A stretch of 64,000 nucleotides of DNA from Rhineura floridana (Eukaryota > Chordata > Lepidosauria > Squamata > Rhineuridae). The stretch's first letter is position 1, and the number at the start of each line of letters is the position of its first letter. Below are positions 22,353-33,220 of the stretch, in pieces. A model generated the notes under the pieces. The model ran no database searches and was not told the DNA's origin. It was given only the letters and a program-made list of their open reading frames with translations. The position numbers and the translations under genes were made by a program. The DNA is taken from assembly GCF_030035675.1 (NCBI RefSeq), contig NC_084482.1, positions 224,174,943 through 224,238,942 of the forward strand. The letters are read 5' to 3'.

Positions 22353-22689
22353 AGGTGTCAGTCATTAAAATGCAAGGTTTTTACATGTTATCTTCATGTG
22401 TCCAAAGATCTGATGGTACTGGGACCGAATATGACTAGAAATTATGGGATACAAATTGCCTCTCTAGATGTGGATGTAAATTGTTTTAAACTGATTTTAA
22501 TAATGTGCTTTATATTGTTGTGACCTGCCCTGGGACCTTGTCGTCATCATCATCATCATCATTATTATATTCTTTAGATATACCAAGGAAGTTGTATTAC
22601 ATGAAGACACAAGAAATGGTTATTAATCTTTTTACCATATGTCAAGCCCGGGGGGCAGGAATCAGACACACACACCCTCCCCCTGAATT

Positions 22690-22890
22690 AGAAAATTGGT
22701 TGACTAAGTTTTGGGATGTGGCTCAGCTGATCATCCCCACAAATATGCTGTAGGTTCGAATCCCCCCATAGCCATGAAGCTCACTGGGTGACCCTGGGCC
22801 AGTCACTGCCCCTCAGCCTCATGAAAACCCTATTCATAGGGTCGCCATAAGTCAGAATCGACTTGAAGGCAGTACATTTACATTTAGGGA
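22690..22890 (+). mobile_element. Sauria-type SINE
   Basis: A tRNA-like promoter word 'GTAGGTTCGAATCCCCCC', the body 'AAGCTCACTGGGTGACCCTG' and a Bov-B-like tail 'TCGCCATAAGTCAGAATCG' followed by CATTTACATTT. Confidence 0.85.
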
Positions 22891-23147
22891 AGGCCGACAG
22901 GAGGAGGATGGATGTCCGGGGAATCAGAGCTGATTTATATAATGCTGGAAGGCTGCAGCAGGGGATAAATCCAGACAGGTGATGGGGAGGTGTAGACTTG
23001 AATACATCTGAGGTCTTGTATAGGAAATATTCTGGGTTTGGTCAATTTATTTTTTGCACTGTGATAATTTCACAAATTGAAAAGAATAATGAGGTAGCCT
23101 GCTTTGAATGACGTTGAATTTCTCTGCATAGTACGTATTTAATATTT

Positions 23148-24500
23148 ATTCACTAATAGGCAAAAAACCTTGCGGTTTAAGAACATACCTATAGCCCACA
23201 GGTGTTTCTATCAAACTTTAAAAAGCAGGGAAATTGGGCAGCTATAGTGAATGCACCAGGGGAGCAGGAGACCTGAACTCCTCTCTGAGATATTGGACTG
23301 CCCTACAAATTGGTCAAAATGCAAACACCATTTGGGTTGCTCTTTCACAGTCCAATCCACTTCCTGTGTAGCTTGGAAGAATTTGGTAACATGTGCCTCT
23401 GAGCATATGGTGAGTGGTGGCAACACCTGCCATCTCCAAAGATGGAGAATTATATTTTTGCATGTTTGTTGATGTTCTCCTTACTTTGCTTCGTTCCTGT
23501 ATTACTAATGTTTCTTCTACAGAGAATCTAAACTAGAAAATGGTTATTTCCCTCATTATTCATCCTAGAAATTGGTGTCAAATTTATTTTTATTAATTTC
23601 AAAGCCTTTTTATTGCTCAATGTCATATGATGGTGAAGATAGCCTTTTTTGTTTCAAACTGGAGGTTATGCTCTATTTCTATTTCGGGCGCATTAACAGT
23701 TGAATCTGCAGTTTGATGTAAAATCAGACGGATTACAATATGTTGCTACTTAAGCAATGACTCTAGCTGTTGGAAAAAAGAGGATGCATGTTTTCAGACT
23801 GCTATGTTTAAACCACTTCATTTAAGGCAAGGTGGGCTTGGTCAATTAAAAACATAGAGCACACCTAGCATTTTGCTAGAATATATTTCACCTCCCACTG
23901 TTTTATCTTGTGCAAATTGAGACACTCCTGAGGTCCACTGGAGACTATTGTGCAGACGTCAGTGCCATTATTCCACAATTATGTTTGGAGTTTTTTTAGT
24001 GTAAATTTTGCAAAGTGTCGCTGTACTTCACATATTCACAGAAATAGAAACAAAAGAAAATGATTTCCTATAGGAAACTTCACTAAAATTGCAAAGGAAA
24101 TCAGACATATTCAAAGTGACCATCTGAACTATATCAACAGTCTTAATAATGTTCCTTCCTCTCTGCTAAAACAAGATCAGCACAGCACATGTCTTCTTTC
24201 TATTATTTGGGGTGATTGCAGGTGTTGCCACCACTCACCATATGCTCAGAGGCACATGTTACCAAATTCTTCCAAGCTACACAGCAAGTGGATTGGACTG
24301 TGAAAGACCAACCCAAATGGTGTTTGCATTTTGACCAATTTGTGGGGCAGTCCAATATCTCAGAGAGGAGTTCAGGTCTCCTGCTCCCCTGGTGCATTCA
24401 CTATAGCTGCCCAATTTCCCTGCTTTTTAAAGTTTGATAGAATATCTGTGGGCTATAGGTACATTCTTAAACCGCAAGGTTTTTTGCCTATTAGTGAATT
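23148..24500. mobile_element. Foldback DNA element with 283-bp terminal inverted repeats
   Basis: The left arm 23148–23430 is matched by the right arm 24218–24500 in inverted orientation with only scattered mismatches. The outer end reads (ATT)CACTAATAGGC and the inner end GCAGGTGTTGCCACC. The 787-bp centre is AT-rich and has no coding frame, so the element is non-autonomous. The CACTA start recalls CACTA/Chapaev-type transposons, but no clear target duplication supports that. The family is left open. Confidence 0.8.
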
Positions 24501-25099
24501 TCCCTGCTTTTTAATCTGGGAGGTAAGAGATGGGATCTTGTGCAAGTTAGCACCAGCAGTAACAGAAATAGTTCAGCAGTGTATTTTAAATGTTATATTA
24601 CCATCAAGAATGCCTTTACTTTTACAAGAGGGTCATGTTTAAAATCCATAAATTAAGATAATATAGAACAGATGAAAAACCAAATGACCCGTGAACAGAC
24701 AAACATCAATTTTTGACCTTGGAGAAGTAATGCTTTCTTCCTGTGTGGAGTTATATGCTTTGCAAGGCAGATTTTGTCCCTCCTGCAAAAGAGCATGACA
24801 AAGGTACTAGTTGCTTGCTTTATTTATGTGTGCTGGATTTGTGAGTTTGTGCAACAGGAGTAGCAAGTAGCCAGATGTGACTTCAGTGTAAAAACACTGC
24901 GTTGGTGATGGGCAGTATTTCTCTGCTCCTGGATTTAGAGTTCAAAACACAACTAAAACGGTTCGCCACTGCTTGGGCAGGTTGAAATGTGCATGAACGC
25001 CGACAGAGATCTTGTGATACACCAGTTCTGCTCTTAAATGCATAATGTCATCTCAGTGCTCCCCGCATTGAGCTGGTTTGATTCATTTTTGATTCATTT
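24501..25099. other. No feature recognised
   Basis: Non-coding DNA. The word TTTCCCTGCTTTTTAA just right of the foldback element repeats a word inside its right arm. Confidence 0.4.
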
Positions 25100-25254
25100 C
25101 AATTTGGGGGAGGTAAATCTCTCCAACACTGGAGGCATTCAAGAGGCAGCTGTACAGACATCTGTCGGGAATGCTTTGATTTGGATTCCTCCATTGCACA
25201 GGGGGTTGGATTTGATGCCCTTATGCCCCTTCCAACTCTACTATTCTATGATTC
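25100..25254 (+). mobile_element. CR1 3' end
   Basis: 'CACTGGAGGCATTCAAGAGG', then 'CTTCCAACTCTACTATTCTA' and an ATTCTATGATTCT tail, the CR1 3' terminal octamer repeat. Confidence 0.8.
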
Positions 25255-25539
25255 TGGCTTACTATGTTTATTATAGGCAGATCATATGAACAGTATCACA
25301 GCCTTGGATCTTCCACAAAATTTACTGTGAAATAATTCTAATTCTTCTCTGATTCTGTTGGCTTCTGGGTGTTAAGCCATCCTTTCCTGCCATTTGCAAA
25401 GATCTTTGAAAAAAGCACTTCAAATGAAGACTTCAATTCTCCAAGACCCTTTTTTCAGTCTTTAATCTACTGCTCTGACAAACTATTTGTCTCTGAACAT
25501 GCCGTGCTACCAAATTAAAGAGACACGTGATTAAGTAGG

Positions 25540-25690
25540 ACCTCCTGCCAGACCTGGTCTCAAATCCCTGCACAGCCATGAAGCTCGCTGGGTAGCCTTG
25601 GGCAAGTAACTGTCTCTCAGTCTAGCCTACCTCACAGGGGTTTTGAGAGCATACAATGGGGAAGGGAAGAACCATCTTTGAGCTCCTTTT
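25540..25690 (+). mobile_element. Old tRNA-type SINE
   Basis: 'GGTCTCAAATCCCTGCACAG', then 'AGCTCGCTGGGTAGCCTTGG' and 'CTACCTCACAGGGGTTTTGA', a SINE body common in squamates. Confidence 0.55.
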
Positions 25691-25884
25691 AGAAAAAGCA
25701 AGACATCATTGAAAATAATACCAGCTACAACTGGGGTGGGGGGGATAGAGCCCTAGGACAGACCTGAAGAATGGAAGTTTGAATGTAAGAGGAGAGGGAA
25801 GCTCTAAACACCCTCTCTTCTCATTCTGATCAGTGAGGGAAAGGGAATGAGGGAGAGGGAGGCAACAATTGTTGTGTAATTAAG

Positions 25885-26105
25885 GCGCAATCCCATGAAT
25901 TCACCAAGGAGTAAGTCCAATAGAACCCAATGGAGCTTACTCTTACTTCTGAGTAGATGTCATTGGACTGCAGCCTAGACAAACCAGGACAGCCGTCTCA
26001 CCTTCCTTCCAAGCCCCATTAGGCTCCAATTCTAACTACATTTACCTGGGAGGGAGGAAGCCCTTCTGAATTCAACAGGGCTTACTTCTGAGCAGACATT
26101 TGAAT
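25885..26105. repeat. Two copies of a short reptile repeat (AGTAAG…CAATGGGG motif)
   Basis: Words such as GGAGTAAGTCCAATAGAACC and TTCAACAGGGCTTACTTCTG are copies, in both orientations, of a motif that recurs at 39265–39315, 61690–61880 and 62090–62140. The family was not identified. Confidence 0.5.
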
Positions 26106-27741
26106 AGCCATAGCTAGCCTCTTTTTCATTGCCTTCCTCTTCTCAGAAATGCATGTTAAAAACACTTCGCAGCCGCTAGGAGACATAATGGAGATGCATT
26201 GCTCTGCAACATGACATTTTTTAATGTTCTTTATCCTTTTGCGTAATAACAATACCAAACAAAATATATGATACTTTTTTTGTTGAAGCATTTTCTGAAC
26301 AAAAGGTGGTAATTTGCACTGCGAGGACCAAAGCAAGACACGAGTGTATGTTGATATACTAATTGCATGCCCCCAAGAGATAATGTGACATATTTTTCCG
26401 TGGATGTGCAATGAACTCCATAGACTTTTGAGCTGTTCCCACCCTACATGCAGTTGTCTGAGAGGCAACTTCCTGCTTTTTCCCATGCTATTTCTACTCA
26501 TAGGAAGCAATGGAGGCATCCAGCATTTTAGTGTCCCATTGATTATGCAGTAGCCTGTCCACTCAGGGGGAGAAAAGGTAGTGCCAGAGGTCAAGTTCTT
26601 TATAACGCAAGTCTTGCTGCACATGAAAATGACAACGTGTGTATAGGCTTCAAATAGTTTTTTAAAAATCCCCACTAATACCAATGCCCATTTCCATAGA
26701 CTGATTGGATGTATGTGTGGCTGAGGGAAATAGTGGTTTACAACAGCCCTGCAATGTAGTCCACTGTGTTGACATTGCAGAGTAGAGGCAGGGCTGAGGC
26801 TGCTTTGGATTTGCAGCCCCAAATTTCCCATTTCGGGTTGCACCAAAGGTTGTTAAATTGCCCCTCAAGCCATCCAGCCCAGATGCAGTTCTCGGTTGCA
26901 TACGGCAGCGACGCTCCAGTGGCTTGCATGTTGAAGTGCTGAGGCTTTAAACTGATTTCAGTTCTCTGCCCCAAAATGACTTGAGTTAAAACAGAAGGCG
27001 CACACGAAACATTTCCCTTACATATTGTGCCTCCCCCAATGGTCTCCAGGCTTAGTGGGCAATCAGAGAAAGGAAACAGCCATACTAACCTTTCAAGATG
27101 AACGCCATGTGAATTGGAAGGGGGGAAAACCCGTATTGAAAGCTGGGGAGTGTGAACCTAGCAAATCTATCGCGATGGCAAAAAGATAGGTATTTACTTT
27201 GAAGTTAAGCTCCTGTGTGAACAGGCCCTTGGTTGGCAAAAAACAACTCAGAGAACAGTAAGAAAGTCTCTTTTAAAACTAGTGTCTGATACAGAGCAAG
27301 GGGGGAAGCAAACATGCTAAAAATACTCAAAAATATAAAATCCCGAAAAATCTGGTTCAATTTTCAGTTTACTCTGGGCCACAGAACTTGTTTGGTTTAA
27401 ATCAAAGAGGAACAATATGTAGTCCTATTTCTTAGCAAAATATGTATGCAACAGTGGAATGAAAATAAACCGGTCCCACAACTTCCTCCCATGCACACTA
27501 ATTAATCAAATAAGTCACAGAGACAATCTTCTTAGGTAAAAAGAATAAAGAGTATTTACTCATGACCTTCATATATTTAAGACAACATAGGCTTTAGCTT
27601 AGATAGAAAATAATCTGTAGTCTCAGTCCATTTTCAGTCATTAGTGAGGATGCTCCTGGAAGGAACGTCTGCCTGTTCCCTCTGCTAGAGATTAAGGGAG
27701 AATATCCAAAAAGGATCAATATCCTCTAACAAAGGAGGAGG
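26106..27741. other. No gene supported
   Basis: A minus-strand frame of 254 codons (26082–26846) is the longest here, but it has no domain, is rich in Cys, His and Ser scattered without pattern, and shows no splice or repeat-protein signature. I treat it as chance or as a dead repeat. The rest is AT-rich non-coding DNA. Confidence 0.45.
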
Positions 27742-27785
27742 AAGAAATTTATTTATTTATTTATTTCATTAAAGTTATAGACCGC

Positions 27786-28438
27786 TGTGAGGCGTCCTTC
27801 CCTGGCTCTCCCTGTCAGGTTCCTACCTGCGCGTGGCTACTGCCTGTCACTAGGCACCACCAGGGACTCCACCAGTCCGGACTGTCCTTTTTTATTGTTT
27901 CTCTCCCCGCTCTAGCACAGATCTCAACAGATCCCCCTGCTAGGCAACCACCAGTCACGTCCTAATACTAGTATTCCCAGAGACTCTGAATACTGGTATT
28001 GTTATTCTCTTCACCGCTGCCACCATTTGTTACAGTTCCCCTTCAGCCTTGGTCATTACCTTACCCTCCCTTCTGGTCTGTGAAACCCCAGCCAAGGATC
28101 AGGCCTTTGGTAAACCAAATTAAGTATTTCTTAAAGATAACAAAGCTAACAAGATTAACAAGATTTCTTCTTAAAGCACATAAGCATATGGTTTTACTCA
28201 ATACTAATCCGAACTCCACCCCCCTCCTTCTCCACTCTCTCCAAACAACCCACTCTTTCTCTTCTCCCCCCAGATTCCACTCTCTCTCTTCCTTTTATAC
28301 GTTCAGCCATTTTAAACACTCAGCCAATCATCTAGCATTCTACTGCCCATTCACTCCCCCTCCTCTTTCACTCCACTTACCATGTATCTTCTAAACAACC
28401 AACACTTACTATATATACATTAATATAGGAACATCACA
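27786..28438 (-). repeat. 3' LTR of the gypsy element
   Basis: Ends TGTGA…TCACA. In element orientation the purine tract AAGGGGGCGGAAA (28439–28451) lies just upstream. Confidence 0.88.
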
Positions 28439-28550
28439 TTTCCGCCCCCTTAAACAACGGCAGAGTATTATTCCTGTTCCAGGATTTATACGTCGTGTTA
28501 ACAAATAAAAGTCTCTATGGAGAAAATGTCTTTTTTGTTCCTTCATCTGG

Positions 28551-29279
28551 TCACGTCACTGCAGTCCCAGCCATTTGCCTGGAAAGTCCATCGGCCAGTA
28601 CATTGCCTTTTATGAACTGGAAGTCCACTTGATAGTCCTGTAGGGCCCAGGACCACCTCTGCAGCATAGTGTTATGGTTTTTCATAGTCTGCAACCATAA
28701 CAAGGCCCGATGATCCGTAGTTACCGTGAATCTTCGTCCCCACACGTATGGGCGCAATTTGTTCAGTCCCCACACGACCGCTAGGCACTCCTTCTGGACC
28801 GACGAATAGTTTTTCTCCCTCGGCGTCAGCTTGCGACTCAGGTACGCCACTGGATGTCTGGTGCCTTCTCTCTCCTGCAGCAAGACGACTCCCAGCGCCA
28901 GGTCCGACGCATCTATAGCCACGATGAATGGTTTCTCATAGTCTGGTGCTATTAATATGGGTCCTTGGCACAAGGCTTGCTTCAGTAGATCAAAAGCCTT
29001 CTGACATTCATCCGTCCATACCACACGCTCAGAACACTTCTTCTTTGTTAATTCATGCAAGGGAATAGGCCACGATTGCACTGCCTCTACCTTGCTCCAT
29101 AAGGGGGTGACTTTCCCACTCCCCACCTTATGTCCTAAATAGCTTACTTCACTCACAACTTTCCCATTCACACGGTACGGAACAGATCTGATTGGAGCAT
29201 GATCTCCAGTATCAATGGAATGTATAACTATACTGGTTCGGCCAGGTTTGTTGCTAAAGAAATTCCTATAGGTTTTCAA
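28551..29279 (-). pseudogene. Gypsy reverse transcriptase remnant and RNase H (fossil)
   Basis: The RNase H part is clear: FIVAIDASDLALGVVLLQ, the VAYLSRKLTPREKNYS block, VTTDHRALLWL and GNVLADGLSR. Upstream there is only partial reverse transcriptase sequence with the YLGHKV connection block. It lies downstream of the integrase frame. Treated as broken. Confidence 0.82.
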
Positions 29280-29294
29280 AACTCTCAGAATCTC

Positions 29295-31196
29295 TTATTT
29301 TACTTCCTCCTTCACCTCCTCTGACCATTCCACTTGATCTACCCCTCCTTTGTCTTTGTTTTCCTGTACCAAATCTGGAAGTTCAGGCCCACTTCCCTCA
29401 GGGAATAAGGTAACTTGCAACACCTGTACATCCCTGGTATGGTAAGGCTTCAACATATTTACATGAACCACTTTGCTTTTGTTTAATTGGTCTGTGGTGA
29501 TTACATACGTCACTGTGTCAAGCCTTTCTCTGATGGTATATGGTCCTTCCCAGTTAGCCTGTAATTTGTCATGTTTCCTGGGTATGAACGCCATAACCAT
29601 ATCTCCCACATCATACACACGTTCCCTGGCTGTTCTGTCATACCAGTAACGTTGCTTCTCCTGTGCTTGACTCAAATTCTTTTCCACCACCTCCATCATT
29701 GATGTTAATTTATTGCGGAATTTCAATACAAAATCTACTACAGATGTTTTGTACTCTCCCAGGGTTCCTTCCCATGAATTTTTTAATAGTTCCAAAGGTC
29801 CCCTCACTTTTCTAGTGAACATGAATTCAAAGGGTGAGAAGCCTGTTGACTCTTGAGGGACTTCTCTATATGCAAATAAGAAGCATCCCAAACGTTCATC
29901 CCAGTCTTGTGGGTGATCTTGAACATAGCTTCTGATCATGCCCTTCAAAATGCCATTGAATCTCTCTGTTAACCCATTAGTGGCGGGATGGTAAGTAGTG
30001 GTCTTTAGATGTTTTAGACCACAACATTTCCACATACATTGCATCACTTCTCCCATGAATACACTGCCTTGATCCGTCAGCACTTTATGAGGGAAACCCA
30101 GCCTCATAAAGATTTTTAACAAAGCCTCTGCCACTACAGGGGCTTCTACGGATCTTAGTGCTTCTGCGTCTGGGTACCTGGTGGCAAAATCCACCACCAC
30201 CACTAGATATTTCTTGCCATGCCTTGTGGGTTTGGAAAAAGGGCCCACCAAATCTATTCCCACTCTATAAAAGGGTTGTCCAATTATAGGAAGGGGCTTT
30301 AAGGGTGCCTTAGTCTTTACTCCACTTTTTCCCACCTTTTGGCATATTCCACAAGATAGACAATGTTGTTTTACATCTTTGGAGATGTTTGGCCAATAAT
30401 AGTGTGCCGCCAATCTCCTCTTGGTCTTTTTTATTCCCAGATGTCCTGCACATGGGACATCGTGGGCTACCTCTAGCAATCTGGTTCTGTATTTGCTAGG
30501 TACTATCAATTGCTTCACTGGTTCACATTCATCCTTTCTCTCAGCGGGCATCCACAGTCTATATAAAATCCCATTCTCACACACAACTTGATTCCTCAGT
30601 TTGTCAGTGAAAGGAATCTGTTGGGTCAGAGCTTGTTCCTTTATCTGCTTCAAACTTATATCTTTATGCAGCTCTTCTCTGAATCGATCTGCTTCTTCCC
30701 CAGAGACCACTTGATACAGTTTGTCTCCTTCAGCAGGCCTGCTAGTGGTTGCTATGGTGACCTGAGGCTGGTTAACAGATTCCACCCTGTTTGTTTCAGC
30801 CCCCCTTAATATGGCTTCTTTTTCTCTGCCAATTTGCTGTCTGGTCACTACATATATCTTTCCTTGGGCTCCCATTACATCTCTTCCCAGTATTACTGGT
30901 TCTTGTTGCTGGGCATTAATGCCTACTTTATATCGGCCCCCTCGGCCTCTCCAAGTCATTTCCACCAGGGCCACAGGCAAACTTTCTGGTTGACCCCTCA
31001 CTCCTTGGATAGTCACAGTTTCCTGAGGTAATATTACCTCAGATTTTATTAAATCTGGCCTCAGTAATGTCTGAGCGGCACCAGTATCAAGCAATGCCCA
31101 ATAATTTGCCCCTTGTACACTCACTTCCTCTCTCAGACTTGAATCAAGGTCTGTTACTTCTGTCCAGTTTATCTGGCAGAACTGAACCTTTTTCAC
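29295..31196 (-). CDS. Gypsy protease–integrase frame (fossil element)
   Basis: 633 codons on the minus strand. The N terminus has an aspartic protease (YWALLDTGAAQTLL). The middle has an H2C2 zinc domain (H…CAGHLGIKKTKRRL…HCLSCGICQK). The integrase core follows (GIDLVGPFSKP; VLTDQGSVF; HPATNGLTERFNG), then a C-terminal GPY-like block (LQANWEGPYTIRERL). This frame looks open throughout and overlaps the end of gag in another frame. Finding integrase directly after protease places the element in the Gmr1-like group. Confidence 0.83.
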   Translation of the reverse strand: MKKVQFCQINWTEVTDLDSSLREEVSVQGANYWALLDTGAAQTLLRPDLIKSEVILPQETVTIQGVRGQPESLPVALVEMTWRGRGGRYKVGINAQQQEPVILGRDVMGAQGKIYVVTRQQIGREKEAILRGAETNRVESVNQPQVTIATTSRPAEGDKLYQVVSGEEADRFREELHKDISLKQIKEQALTQQIPFTDKLRNQVVCENGILYRLWMPAERKDECEPVKQLIVPSKYRTRLLEVAHDVPCAGHLGIKKTKRRLAAHYYWPNISKDVKQHCLSCGICQKVGKSGVKTKAPLKPLPIIGQPFYRVGIDLVGPFSKPTRHGKKYLVVVVDFATRYPDAEALRSVEAPVVAEALLKIFMRLGFPHKVLTDQGSVFMGEVMQCMWKCCGLKHLKTTTYHPATNGLTERFNGILKGMIRSYVQDHPQDWDERLGCFLFAYREVPQESTGFSPFEFMFTRKVRGPLELLKNSWEGTLGEYKTSVVDFVLKFRNKLTSMMEVVEKNLSQAQEKQRYWYDRTARERVYDVGDMVMAFIPRKHDKLQANWEGPYTIRERLDTVTYVITTDQLNKSKVVHVNMLKPYHTRDVQVLQVTLFPEGSGPELPDLVQENKDKGGVDQVEWSEEVKEEVK

Positions 31197-32379
31197 TGTT
31201 TCTAATGCCTTGGGCTGTTTTCACTGCCCTTGTCTGAGCAGGATTACTACTGGGGTTGGCAACCTCACATTGAAAATGTAGGTGCCCCGGTCTACCACAT
31301 TTGTAGCATAATTTCTCCTCACTTTTAGGGTACACAGATCCACTCTGGGGTGTCCTGTGCCCTTCAGATTTTACTGGAGGACTCACTCGCTGTGGTACCA
31401 CATCCCTTCTGCCAGCATTATATGGTCTGGGTTTAAAATCTCTTGATGTTTTCCCCACCCAGCCAGTTCTGTTGGAGGCAAAGTGATCCGCCATCTCTGC
31501 GGCCTCCTGCACCGATGTAGGGGAACGGTCTTTGACCAGGAGCCTTATTTCTGGTGGTAACTGATGGTATAATTGATCCAATATCATGAGGTTTTTCACC
31601 TCCTCCACAGACTGAGCTTTTGCACTTGTCAGCCATTTCCCAAATATGTCCACCAGTTTTGCCCCCAGCTCCACGAAAGACCTCCCTGTCTGTATCTGGC
31701 AGTTTCTGAAAAGCTTTCTAAAATAATCAGGCCCCAGTCTGAATCTTTTAAACACTGCTTCTTTGAATTCAGCATAGGTGATGGGCCTGTCTGAGGGGAA
31801 ATATTGGTATACCTCAGCCAATTCCCCTTTGATCAGGTTTGATAAATACTGCATGTATTTATCTTCAGGTAGCCCCCACAACTGAGCTGCTTTTTCAAAG
31901 GTGCTGAGGTAAATTTGAGGATCTTGACCAGGCTCATAGACAGCAAAGTCCTTTGGAGTAATTTTTATTTTTGCTCCATCTCTGTCCTTTCTTGTTTCAT
32001 CAGAATGAAACTTCTCTCTTTCAAATTTTAACTTTTCTGCCTGTAATTCCGCATCCACTCTCATTCTCTCAGTTTCCATCCGCAATCTCTCAGTTTCCAA
32101 CTCTCGCTGTTTATCTTTCCCATCAGCTTCCATCCTCAATCTCTCAGTTTCCATCCTCAACTTCTCTCTCAAATACTCTATATAAGCGGGATTGCTTAAG
32201 TATCCTTCTGGGGTCTCTTCCCTGACAGGTTGTTTTTGCTGGGCAGTTGCAAATCCTATAAGTGCTACCCTCAATTCATCTACCCCTTTACCCTTGTGAG
32301 GTAAACTGAATGTTATGCACTTCTCCACCAGCTCCTCTCCTTTCATTTTTATGTATTCAGCCATGGTGTTTGAGTTCAC
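31144..32379 (-). CDS. Gypsy gag with SCAN-like capsid (fossil element)
   Basis: 411 codons. A short N-terminal block (MAEYIKMKGEELVEKC) is followed by a charged coiled coil of repeated RLRMETER units (residues about 70–130). The helical capsid follows. Its C-terminal half (FRLGPDYFRKLF; IFGKWLTSAKAQSVEEV; LMILDQLYHQLPPEIRLLV) matches the shape of the SCAN domain of vertebrate zinc-finger proteins. A CCHC knuckle (CYKCGRPGHLHFQC) lies near residue 364. The published view is that SCAN derives from a Gmr1-like gag; the match here is by eye. Confidence 0.82.
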   Translation of the reverse strand: MNSNTMAEYIKMKGEELVEKCITFSLPHKGKGVDELRVALIGFATAQQKQPVREETPEGYLSNPAYIEYLREKLRMETERLRMEADGKDKQRELETERLRMETERMRVDAELQAEKLKFEREKFHSDETRKDRDGAKIKITPKDFAVYEPGQDPQIYLSTFEKAAQLWGLPEDKYMQYLSNLIKGELAEVYQYFPSDRPITYAEFKEAVFKRFRLGPDYFRKLFRNCQIQTGRSFVELGAKLVDIFGKWLTSAKAQSVEEVKNLMILDQLYHQLPPEIRLLVKDRSPTSVQEAAEMADHFASNRTGWVGKTSRDFKPRPYNAGRRDVVPQRVSPPVKSEGHRTPQSGSVYPKSEEKLCYKCGRPGHLHFQCEVANPSSNPAQTRAVKTAQGIRNSEKGSVLPDKLDRSNRP

Positions 32380-32547
32380 TCACTCTTTGCCACACACTCT
32401 TTGCCAGTCACTCTCACAAGTAATCTTGTTTTGTTATTTCTGTCTGCCACACTACTGTTAAGGATTCTCTAGTATTCGTACCACTGCTACAGCCAACACG
32501 TGTGACGTAGTCTCCTTTGTTCGTATCTGGATTCTCTGTCGTTCGTA

Positions 32548-32567
32548 TCCCACCGCTGCTGCCACCA
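32548..32567 (-). promoter_or_regulatory. Likely primer-binding site, tRNA-Leu type
   Basis: In element orientation the LTR is followed by TG and then TGGTGGCAGC…GCGGTGGGAT. This resembles the 3' end complement of a tRNA-Leu with about three extra bases in the middle. Tentative. Confidence 0.5.
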
Positions 32568-32569
32568 CA

Positions 32570-33220
32570 TGTGACGCCCTTCCCTGGCTCTCCCTGTCAG
32601 GTTCCTACCTGCGCGTGGCTACTGCCTGTCACTAGGCACCACCAGGGACTCCACCAGTCCGGACTGTCCTTTTTTATTGTTTCTCTCCCTGCTCTAGCAC
32701 AGATCTCAACAGATCCCCCTGCTAGGCAACCACCAGTCACGTCCTAATACTAGTATTCCCAGAGACTCTGAATACTGGTATTGTTATTCTCTTCACCGCT
32801 GCCACCATTTGTTACAGTTCCCCTTCAGCCTTGGTCATTACCTTACCCTCCCTTCTGGTCTGTGAAACCCCAGCCAAGGATCAGGCCTTTAGTAAACCAA
32901 ATTAAGTATTTATTAAAGATAACAAAGCTAACAGGATTAACAAGATTTCTTCTTAAGGCACATAAGCATATGGTTTTACTCAGTACTAATCCAAACTCCA
33001 CCCCCCTCCTTCTCCACTCTCTCCAAACAACCCACTCTTTCTCTTCTCCCCCCAGATTCCACTCTCTCTCCTCCTTTTATACGTTCAGCCATTTTAAACA
33101 CTCAGCCAATCATCTAGCATTCTACTGCCCATTCACTCCCCCTCCTCTTTCACTCCACTTACCATGTATCTTCTAAACAACCAACACTTACCATATATAC
33201 ATTAATATAGGCACATCACA
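32570..33220 (-). repeat. 5' LTR of the gypsy element
   Basis: It is the partner of 27786–28438 and ends exactly at the target duplication. Confidence 0.88.

Larger units (their letters stand above)
27786..33220 (-). mobile_element. Ty3/gypsy LTR retrotransposon, Gmr1-like (fossil)
   Basis: A 5435-bp minus-strand element with LTRs 27786–28438 and 32570–33220 and a perfect 5-bp target duplication ACCGC (27781–27785 and 33221–33225). Parts in element order are a leucine-tRNA-like primer site, gag with a SCAN-like capsid and a CCHC knuckle, protease, integrase, then reverse transcriptase–RNase H sequence. The integrase precedes the RT, the reverse of normal gypsy order. This order is known from the Gmr1 group. 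The element is broken: the RT part is incomplete, with at least one break in pol. The LTRs differ at about a dozen of 650 sites (about 2%), so it is moderately young. Confidence 0.87.

Noticed and set aside
11685-22890. tRNA genes at SINE heads (A-box and B-box words)
   Set aside because: The heads lack cloverleaf pairing and are joined to Bov-B-like tails, so they are SINEs.
23148-24500. Paired LTRs
   Set aside because: The two arms are inverted relative to each other, not direct, and there is no primer site or purine tract.
26082-26846. 254-codon minus-strand open frame
   Set aside because: No domain, no repeats of known proteins, no splice or promoter context. Length alone is not enough in 64 kb of six frames.
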